A stretch of 8,916 nucleotides of DNA from contig CAOKRZ010000034.1 in the NCBI GenBank assembly GCA_948471335.1, positions 1 through 8,916 on the forward strand. Reading direction: 5' to 3'. How positions within the stretch are numbered: position 1 is the stretch's first letter; each line of letters opens with the position of its first letter. This document shows, piece after piece, positions 1 through 3,927 of the stretch. Under the pieces are notes generated by a model, which saw nothing but the letters and a program-made list of their open reading frames with translations, had not been told where the DNA came from and searched no databases. Source of the DNA: an uncultured Christensenella sp. GTDB lineage: Bacteria; Bacillota; Clostridia; Christensenellales; UBA1242. The position numbers and the translations under genes were made by a program.

Positions 1-25
1 CATTATTATGCCCCATTTCCATCAT
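1..25 (-). CDS. Start of an unidentified gene, cut by the left window edge
   Basis: On the minus strand an ATG ATG pair (25-20) is preceded by a purine-rich AGGAAGGG ribosome binding site (28-35), two bases upstream of the first ATG and five upstream of the second. This spacing suits the second ATG or a later ATG better. Only about eight codons are visible (Met-Met-Glu-Met-Gly-His-Asn-Asn), so no function can be given. It lies beyond the probable terminator of the phage-type operon and has a plausible promoter (42-69), which suggests a new transcription unit. From its position it could be another phage gene, but that is inference. Confidence 0.4.
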
Positions 26-41
26 AACCCTTCCTTTTGGT

Positions 42-69
42 ATTTTATCATATTTTTATATTATTCCAA
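42..69 (-). promoter_or_regulatory. Candidate promoter for the gene at the left edge
   Basis: Minus-strand TTGGAA (64-69) is followed after 16 bases by TAAAAT (42-47) with an upstream TGA, forming an extended -10. The predicted start falls at about 35-37, right at the ribosome binding site of the edge gene, so the leader would be very short. The -35 and spacer sequence is repeated inside the methyltransferase gene (1490-1510), which lowers confidence that it is a dedicated promoter. Confidence 0.3.
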
Positions 70-82
70 AGCATTCCCACAT

Positions 83-118
83 AAAAAATACACGCCTCTT
101 AAAATCAGGGTGCGTGTA
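83..118 (-). terminator. Probable terminator after the radical SAM gene
   Basis: A 7-bp inverted repeat (GCGTGTA at 112-118 with TACACGC at 89-95, loop of 16) is followed on the minus strand by six T residues (83-88). It lies about 90 bases past the stop codon of the radical SAM gene and before the next minus-strand start. The loop is long for a terminator, so support is moderate. Confidence 0.45.
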
Positions 119-140
119 ATTCGCCTTTGGCGGAGCAAGC

Positions 141-181
141 GATATCCAATCCTAACCCTATTTTAGTTGGTTGTGGATATT
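141..181. repeat. Imperfect inverted repeat, function unknown
   Basis: ATATCCA (142-148) pairs with TGGATAT (174-180). After a 3x3 internal loop, CTAAC (152-156) pairs with GTTGG (166-170) using one G-U pair, closing a nine-base loop. The G-U pair makes the fold slightly better in a plus-strand transcript. It sits in the 130-base gap between the radical SAM stop codon and the terminator at 83-118. A second small stem (CTAAC 210-214 / GTTAG 222-226) overlaps the gene's 3' end. Confidence 0.4.
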
Positions 182-209
182 TTCGATTGATGTTTGCCAT
201 AAAATAAAC

Positions 210-1046
210 CTAACTTTTCTTGTTAGCAAACAAACTTAGTTGTTCGCTTTCGTCTTTAATTCTCACTATGTATTCGTCTGGATTTTTCTCTTGTGGTGTC
301 AAATCAACATTTGGTGCAAGCTTGCGGAGACAGAATTTATAATAAACCTGCTTCCCTGTTGGACGAAGTAGATCCACACAATCTTGAAGATATTTTCCCC
401 AATCTTGCCATCTGTCTTCACGTTTATAGTTATTGATTTTTCCAATTTTATAATGATCCACACAATCAAGTTCAAGTGTTTTTCGGATAAGTTTTAAACT
501 TTCCTCTGGTTCAATGGTTGGCTCAAAACTTGCAAAAGTTTTAATTCCTTTATCGTGCAAGGTCTTGAGTGTCTCCAATCTTTCACTTGGCGTGCTTGCA
601 TTTGGCTCCCAATATTTACTTTTCTCTTCATCCAAAAAAGTCAAAGTTGTGCCAACGGTTATGCGGTTGCCAAATTCTTTAAAAACATCCAAATCTCGCA
701 GCATTTTCTTTCCTCCTTTGGAAAGCACTGCAACAGGCACATGATATGCATTCAAAAGTTTCAACACCTCTCGCGTTGTTGCACAATCATCTGCATTGTC
801 ACCATACACATCTCCAACAAATGACAAAAGCACTTGCTCTTTGTAGACATTCTTTTGCAAGTCTTTTTCAAGTAATTTCAAAATATCTTTGCGTGGCTCT
901 GGCTTGATGAAATATTCTTCACCTCGCCTTTGCAATGTGTGAGGTGCATAACAATATCTGCAACCGTGATTGCAACCAATGTAAATATTGCACGCATAAG
1001 GGCTGTATTCTCTTGCCATCCCGCATGGTCTGTAAATTATACTCAT
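210..1046 (-). CDS. SPL-type radical SAM protein, phage-associated
   Basis: 278 residues. The N-terminal region carries the radical SAM iron-sulfur signature C-x3-C-x2-C at Cys25, Cys29 and Cys32, inside the context G-C-N-H-G-C-R-Y-C-Y-A-P. Together with the opening I-I-Y-x-P-x-G-x-A-x-E-Y, this is typical of the spore photoproduct lyase-like (COG1533, SplB-related) radical SAM family rather than true SplB, which is longer. Such enzymes bind a 4Fe-4S cluster and cleave S-adenosylmethionine to a radical; the substrate here is unknown. The start is fixed by the conserved N-terminus. No ribosome binding site precedes the ATG. Instead a perfect extended -10 (TGCTATAAT) ends six bases upstream, suggesting separate and perhaps leaderless expression. 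It follows the methyltransferase by 35 bases and may be a cargo (moron) gene of the phage element. Family call is firm; function is not. Confidence 0.85.
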   Translation of the reverse strand: MSIIYRPCGMAREYSPYACNIYIGCNHGCRYCYAPHTLQRRGEEYFIKPEPRKDILKLLEKDLQKNVYKEQVLLSFVGDVYGDNADDCATTREVLKLLNAYHVPVAVLSKGGKKMLRDLDVFKEFGNRITVGTTLTFLDEEKSKYWEPNASTPSERLETLKTLHDKGIKTFASFEPTIEPEESLKLIRKTLELDCVDHYKIGKINNYKREDRWQDWGKYLQDCVDLLRPTGKQVYYKFCLRKLAPNVDLTPQEKNPDEYIVRIKDESEQLSLFANKKS

Positions 1047-1052
1047 ATTAGT

Positions 1053-1061
1053 ATTATAGCA
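1053..1061 (-). promoter_or_regulatory. Extended -10 element at the start of the radical SAM gene
   Basis: The minus strand reads TGC-TATAAT, a perfect extended -10, six bases before the ATG at 1046. The predicted transcription start coincides with the start codon. No good -35 is visible (TATGAA at the 17-base position), which is compatible with an extended -10 promoter but also with chance in AT-rich DNA. Confidence 0.4.
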
Positions 1062-1081
1062 TAAAATATTAGAATTTCATA

Positions 1082-1630
1082 TTATTTAACAATAAAATAT
1101 CCATAGTGTTTGTCTATAGGGTCATGAACGGAATAAAAATTAACTTCATCCACTCCATGCAAGGATAACAACTCATAGAAAAACTCTATGACTTTTTTGT
1201 TAAACAGTGTTGGTGCTTTGCTGTAAAATTTATCAAATCCAAAAAATTCTTTAATATCATTTTGTAGTCCAGTAAATTCATATGCAATTGCCGTGTATAA
1301 AACAATTGTTCCTTTCTTAACATCCGTCCTCGTTAAAATCTTTTGATATATATCATAAGGAATGCCATAGCTATCACAATCAATAACATTGAACTGACTT
1401 AAATCTAAGCTATTAAACACTTTTCTTGTGTCAGCCGTTAAATTTCTGCCCTTGTTTTGCTCTAAATCTATTCCATAATATTTATCAGTTTTTATATTAT
1501 TCCAAAGCACATTTCGTCCCGCAAATAAATCCAGCACCTTTACTTTTTTCAAATCTTTAATTGCTTCTTTTCGTATATAAATTTTGTTTGCGATTGATTT
1601 GTTGTCTGTTTTAGTTGATCGTTGACTCAA
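1082..1630 (-). CDS. Phage-type class I SAM-dependent methyltransferase-like protein
   Basis: 182 residues. A Rossmann-fold methyltransferase is indicated by motif I V-L-D-L-F-A-G-R-N (32-40) and an acidic ribose-binding segment Y-Y-G-I-D-L-E (51-57). Where DNA amino-methyltransferases have [DNS]PP[YFW], this protein has D-C-D-S-Y-G-I-P (84-91). That resembles the D-x-D-P-[FY]-G-[ST]-P motif of Trm1-type tRNA guanine-N2 methyltransferases, so the target (DNA, RNA or other) is open. The start is TTG at 1630, supported by a perfect AAGGAG (1637-1642) six bases upstream. It overlaps the end of the ParB-like gene by 20 bases, so the two are translationally coupled. Phages often carry a ParB domain fused to, or next to, a methyltransferase. 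The specific substrate is not predictable. Confidence 0.7.
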   Translation of the reverse strand: MSQRSTKTDNKSIANKIYIRKEAIKDLKKVKVLDLFAGRNVLWNNIKTDKYYGIDLEQNKGRNLTADTRKVFNSLDLSQFNVIDCDSYGIPYDIYQKILTRTDVKKGTIVLYTAIAYEFTGLQNDIKEFFGFDKFYSKAPTLFNKKVIEFFYELLSLHGVDEVNFYSVHDPIDKHYGYFIVK

Positions 1631-2156
1631 TTTCCACTCCTTCTATCTTTTGGATTAATGGCAATATGTTTGCGATTTCATCATTTTTGTTTATATCTAA
1701 ACTTATCAAATAATGGACTTTTCTCAATGGTTTTAATATTCGTTTTTGAATTTTCACACAAGTCTTGAGATATTTATCAACATCAATGCCAAACTCAGTA
1801 AAATCAAAACCTTGCAACTTCTTCAATTCCTGAAATAAAATACCATCATCAAAACTCGTCTCCATGTTTAATGAGTTGTGTGCAATCACATATGCTTGCT
1901 GTTCTTCTTTTGACATATGGTCAAGTCTAACGCAAGGCAGTTTTGTTAAGCCAACTTTCTTTGCCGCTTCCACCCGTCCGTTGCCTTCCAAAACTGTATT
2001 GTTTTCGCCAGCAATTCCAAGCGGGTCATTAAAACCAAACTCTCTAATTGAATTTGCAATATGTTCAATTTGCTCTTTTGTATGAATTTTTGAGTTGTTT
2101 TCATAATGAGTTAACTTGTCAATGTCGATATATTCAATTTTTAAATCATCTCTCAT
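1611..2156 (-). CDS. ParB-like N-terminal domain protein, phage type
   Basis: 181 residues. Residues 7-100 form a ParB/sulfiredoxin-fold domain: a D-x-L-x-x-Y-x-x-N-x-K opening (13-24), I-x-x-S-I-x-E-F-G-F-x-x-P (33-45), and an E-G-N-G-R-x-E-A-A nucleotide-binding box (57-65) equivalent to the GERR-type box of ParB. An I-A-H-N-x-L segment (91-96) follows. No helix-turn-helix DNA-binding domain as in chromosomal ParB is evident, and there is no parA neighbour, so plasmid-style partition is unlikely. In phages such domains commonly precede or are fused to DNA methyltransferases near the terminase genes, exactly the context here. The ATG has AAGGAG (2163-2168) six bases upstream. It overlaps the terS stop by four bases (ATGA) and the following methyltransferase start by 20. 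Biochemical role unknown; a CTP/ATP-binding or nuclease activity is possible. Confidence 0.85.
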   Translation of the reverse strand: MRDDLKIEYIDIDKLTHYENNSKIHTKEQIEHIANSIREFGFNDPLGIAGENNTVLEGNGRVEAAKKVGLTKLPCVRLDHMSKEEQQAYVIAHNSLNMETSFDDGILFQELKKLQGFDFTEFGIDVDKYLKTCVKIQKRILKPLRKVHYLISLDINKNDEIANILPLIQKIEGVEIESTIN

Positions 2157-2581
2157 TTCTTTCTCCTTGTTTCTGGTGTCAATCTTAAATCTTTCAAAAT
2201 TTTTTCAAGTTGCTTGTTGCAATCTTGCAAAGTCTTATAATGTTCATTTTCTTTCACCATAACCTTTGGTGTTTTGCCATCACTACAAATTCCTGTCACA
2301 ATGCGAATATATCTGTCTGAATTTTTGTTATACTCTTTCCAAGCTCTATCACGCATAACTTTGATTTGACAGTATTGCCAAATGAGTTCCGTGTCAGTCG
2401 CTGAGAGCCTGTAATTTATACTTTCTTTAAGGGTTTGCACAATCTCGCCATATGCGTTATTTTCTTCTTCGCTCAAGTGCTGTGGAATTTGCAAAATCTT
2501 GTCATTTATTTCTGCTGTTTCCTTTTGTTTTCTCGCCGCATTCGCTTGCATTTCTTTAATCACTTTATCGCTATCAAACAT
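2153..2581 (-). CDS. terS: Phage terminase small subunit, P27 family
   Basis: 142 residues, a usual length for the family. The small terminase recognises phage DNA and loads it onto the large subunit for packaging. The P27-family pattern is seen in H-L-S-x-E-E-x-x-x-Y-x-E-I (35-47), the central L-I-W-Q-Y-C-x-x-K-V-x-x-D (66-78), N-E-H-Y-K-T-L-x-x-C-N-K-Q-L (112-125) and the characteristic end L-x-L-T-P-E-T-R-R-K (132-141). The ATG at 2581 has AAGGAG (2588-2593) six bases upstream, and a candidate promoter and leader hairpin lie further upstream. It is the first gene of a coupled operon with the ParB-like and methyltransferase genes. The large terminase is not in the window; in many phages it follows within a few genes, so it may lie beyond the left edge. 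A small terminase can also mark a phage satellite. Confidence 0.85.
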   Translation of the reverse strand: MFDSDKVIKEMQANAARKQKETAEINDKILQIPQHLSEEENNAYGEIVQTLKESINYRLSATDTELIWQYCQIKVMRDRAWKEYNKNSDRYIRIVTGICSDGKTPKVMVKENEHYKTLQDCNKQLEKILKDLRLTPETRRKK

Positions 2582-2599
2582 ATTTTTCTCCTTATATGT

Positions 2600-2634
2600 A
2601 AAAAGGTCTTTCTGCCGAATTGCAAAAAAACCTT
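2600..2634 (-). promoter_or_regulatory. Leader hairpin (attenuator or terminator-like) before terS
   Basis: On the minus strand AAGGTTTTTTTGC (2622-2634) pairs over 13 positions with GCAGAAAGACCTT (2603-2615) around a six-base loop. Two of the pairs are G-U and exist only in the minus-strand RNA. Five T residues follow (2600-2604, two of them in the stem), then the terS ribosome binding site after seven bases. It could be an attenuator, a second terminator for read-through from the tRNA, or a transcript-stabilising 5' hairpin. Confidence 0.55.
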
Positions 2635-2646
2635 GTTGTTTTATTT

Positions 2647-2675
2647 AAAATATCACACAAGAAATGCAAAAGCAA
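2647..2675 (-). promoter_or_regulatory. Candidate promoter of the terS operon
   Basis: Minus-strand TTGCTT (2670-2675), 17 bases, then TATTTT (2647-2652) preceded by TGA (extended -10). Transcription would start near 2640, so the leader hairpin at 2603-2634 would form the very 5' end of the message. Matches to consensus are modest (three of six and four of six). Confidence 0.4.
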
Positions 2676-2694
2676 TATTTTATGCCAATATATT

Positions 2695-2724
2695 AAAAAA
2701 GACAAGTCTCTTGCGAAACTTGTC
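2695..2724 (-). terminator. Intrinsic terminator of tRNA-Ser
   Basis: Six bases past the tRNA 3' end, the minus strand forms a 10-bp stem (GACAAGTTTC / GAGACTTGTC, one T-G pair) closed by a GCAA tetraloop and followed by six T residues (2695-2700). This is a textbook Rho-independent terminator and insulates the tRNA from the phage-type genes. Confidence 0.85.
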
Positions 2725-2730
2725 GATTTT

Positions 2731-2821
2731 TGGCGGGAAGAGAGGGATTTGAACCCTCGCGCCGGTTTCCCGACCTACACCCTTAGCAGGGGCGCCTCTT
2801 CGACCTCTTGAGTATCTCCCC
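2731..2821 (-). tRNA. tRNA-Ser (anticodon GCU)
   Basis: A complete class II tRNA of 91 nucleotides including an encoded CCA (2731-2733). The acceptor stem GGGGAGA pairs with TCTTCCC (one G-U pair). The anticodon stem CGCCC/GGGTG carries loop CTGCTAA with anticodon GCT (2785-2787), reading AGC and AGU serine codons. A long variable arm (GTCGG-GAAA-CCGGC) and a T arm (GAGGG-TTCAAAT-CCCTC) are clear. A promoter lies directly upstream and a terminator directly downstream. tRNA 3' ends are common phage integration sites, and phage-type genes start 150 bases beyond this one, but no second copy of the 3' end is seen in the window. Confidence 0.97.
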
Positions 2822-2839
2822 ATATTCGATTGCATGGCT

Positions 2840-2869
2840 ATGATATCACAAAGCCCCAAAGTTTGTCAA
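2840..2869 (-). promoter_or_regulatory. Promoter of tRNA-Ser
   Basis: Minus-strand TTGACA (2864-2869), an 18-base spacer, then TATCAT (2840-2845) preceded by TGA (extended -10). The predicted start lies about 12 bases before the tRNA 5' end. Both hexamers fit the vegetative sigma-A consensus well. Confidence 0.75.
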
Positions 2870-2890
2870 TGATTTTCAGGTTTTTTCGCC

Positions 2891-2944
2891 TTGCAATTTG
2901 ACATTTTGTTTGATTGCAACAATAATTGACAATTAAATCGCGAT
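2891..2944. promoter_or_regulatory. Inverted repeats around the ATP-grasp gene promoter (possible operator)
   Basis: TTGCAAT (2891-2897) and ATTGCAA (2913-2919) form an inverted repeat with centres 22 bases apart, about two helical turns. AATTG-A-CAATT (2924-2934) is a second palindrome covering the -35 of the main promoter, and ATCGCGAT (2937-2944) a third one in its spacer. An upstream TTGACA (2898-2903) with AATAAT (2921-2926) at 17 bases could be a second promoter. The symmetry suggests a regulator-binding region, but chance is possible in AT-rich DNA. Confidence 0.35.
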
Positions 2945-2954
2945 ATGGTAAAGT
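2926..2954 (+). promoter_or_regulatory. Promoter of the ATP-grasp gene
   Basis: TTGACA (2926-2931), 17-base spacer, then TAAAGT (2949-2954) preceded by TGG (extended -10). The predicted start is about 2961, giving a 20-base leader with AAGGAG (2970-2975) six bases before the ATG. Confidence 0.7.
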
Positions 2955-2981
2955 ATAACCCTAAGTGTTAAGGAGAAATTT

Positions 2982-3851
2982 ATGAGAATCGAATACTTCT
3001 GTTTCAGCGTGCCAAGTTTAGGCTCAACCGACTTCGTTATCGATGAAAATGATGGCGAAAATGTCAGGTGGATTAAAACTGAAGAAGAAAAGTTTTACCT
3101 TCGTGCGCTGAAAGAGGACAAAGTGATCGTCTTTGACAGAACGACAAAGAAGTTCTACAAAAATGATAAAGAATTTGACGTGACTGGGAAGAAAATCTTT
3201 CCGCGCGCATTTTTGCCATATATCAATGAACTTTTAGAGCATCTTGAAAACGCAAAAGCTGACAGCATCCAAACAAGGGAAAATTTTCAAACAACAACCC
3301 ACTGGCCGCTTCTTCTGCAGCCAAAGCACCGCCCTGTCATTGAAACAACTTATCAAGAGTTTAAAGACAATCACGAAAAATATCAAGCTATGCTGAAAAA
3401 TACATTCTTCAAAACAGCAGAAAAAAGCAGCAACAGAATGGTGCTTAAGTGGTATGGCAATTTAACCTTTGGCAGCATGAAACTCTTTGCCACCAAACCA
3501 CCAATTTTTGACGTGAGCGCGGATGACAAAATTTTTCTTTCTGAAGTGTATGAGCCAATCATTGACAAAGAAAATGACGATCACAGAAAAGAATATCGCG
3601 CGTTTGTGGTTGACGGAGAACTTTTAAGCATTTCCCGCTCTTACATCGACTACCCAACCGAAACTCCACAAAAAGTTGTTGACTTTGCAAATGAAGTGAT
3701 TGAAATGACAAATGCCCGAAAAGAATTTCCCAAAAGCTACGTCGTTGACCTAGCTGAAATGATTGTGGATGGAAAAGAAGTCGTCGACATAATTGAATTT
3801 AACCCACTTTGCAGCGCAGGCCTTGAAGTCAACAATGATTTGCTGAAATAG
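2982..3851 (+). CDS. ATP-grasp domain protein of unknown substrate (possibly R2K type)
   Basis: 289 residues, cytoplasmic, no signal peptide. The C-terminal two thirds carry ATP-grasp landmarks: T-F-F-K-T-A-x-K-S-S (141-150) with a candidate nucleotide-binding lysine at 144, F-L-S-E-V-Y-E-P (185-192) as the adenine-binding hinge, E-Y-R-A-F-V-V-D-G-E-L (204-214) with Arg206, Y-V-V-D-L (253-257), and the metal-binding I-I-E-F-N-P (270-275) with Glu272 and Asn274. ATP-grasp enzymes ligate a carboxylate to an amine or thiol through an acylphosphate. The layout resembles the R2K clade (Pfam ATP-grasp_4-like or DUF4343 group), but this is from memory of the pattern. Residues 1-110 would be the pre-ATP-grasp domain. 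AAGGAG lies six bases before the ATG. It is a single-gene unit between its own promoter and a strong terminator, so neighbours give no hint of substrate. Confidence 0.75.
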   Translation: MRIEYFCFSVPSLGSTDFVIDENDGENVRWIKTEEEKFYLRALKEDKVIVFDRTTKKFYKNDKEFDVTGKKIFPRAFLPYINELLEHLENAKADSIQTRENFQTTTHWPLLLQPKHRPVIETTYQEFKDNHEKYQAMLKNTFFKTAEKSSNRMVLKWYGNLTFGSMKLFATKPPIFDVSADDKIFLSEVYEPIIDKENDDHRKEYRAFVVDGELLSISRSYIDYPTETPQKVVDFANEVIEMTNARKEFPKSYVVDLAEMIVDGKEVVDIIEFNPLCSAGLEVNNDLLK

Positions 3852-3878
3852 CTTGCAGCCCCCTATTTTTAGACAAAC

Positions 3879-3910
3879 AAAAAACACCGAATTTTTTCGG
3901 TGTTTTTTTT
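3879..3910 (+). terminator. Bidirectional terminator between convergent genes
   Basis: A 13-bp perfect stem (3879-3891 with 3896-3908; core ACACCGAA/TTCGGTGT) with a TTTT loop is flanked by an A-run on the left and a T-run on the right. It therefore works as an intrinsic terminator for the ATP-grasp gene on the plus strand and for the large membrane protein gene on the minus strand, whose stop codon is at 3928. Confidence 0.9.
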
Positions 3911-3927
3911 AAGAAGTTCTAAGACCT

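Noticed and set aside
83..181. CRISPR-like or regulatory RNA from the clustered stems
   Set aside because: The stems differ from one another, there are no regularly spaced repeats, and the one with a T-run is explained as a terminator.
1611..1630. Frameshift breaking a ParB-methyltransferase fusion
   Set aside because: Each gene has its own good start signal and complete domain, and the methyltransferase is not of the type usually fused to ParB; overlap with coupling is the simpler reading.
2731..2760. tRNA-Ser 3' end as a proven phage attachment site
   Set aside because: No second copy of this sequence and no integrase are visible in the window, and the tRNA keeps its own terminator, so this is only a hypothesis.
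2620..2811. Plus-strand 63-codon ORF ending in a D-L-N-P-R-A-like sequence
   Set aside because: It runs antisense through tRNA-Ser and its terminator; this is a well-known spurious translation of tRNA genes.
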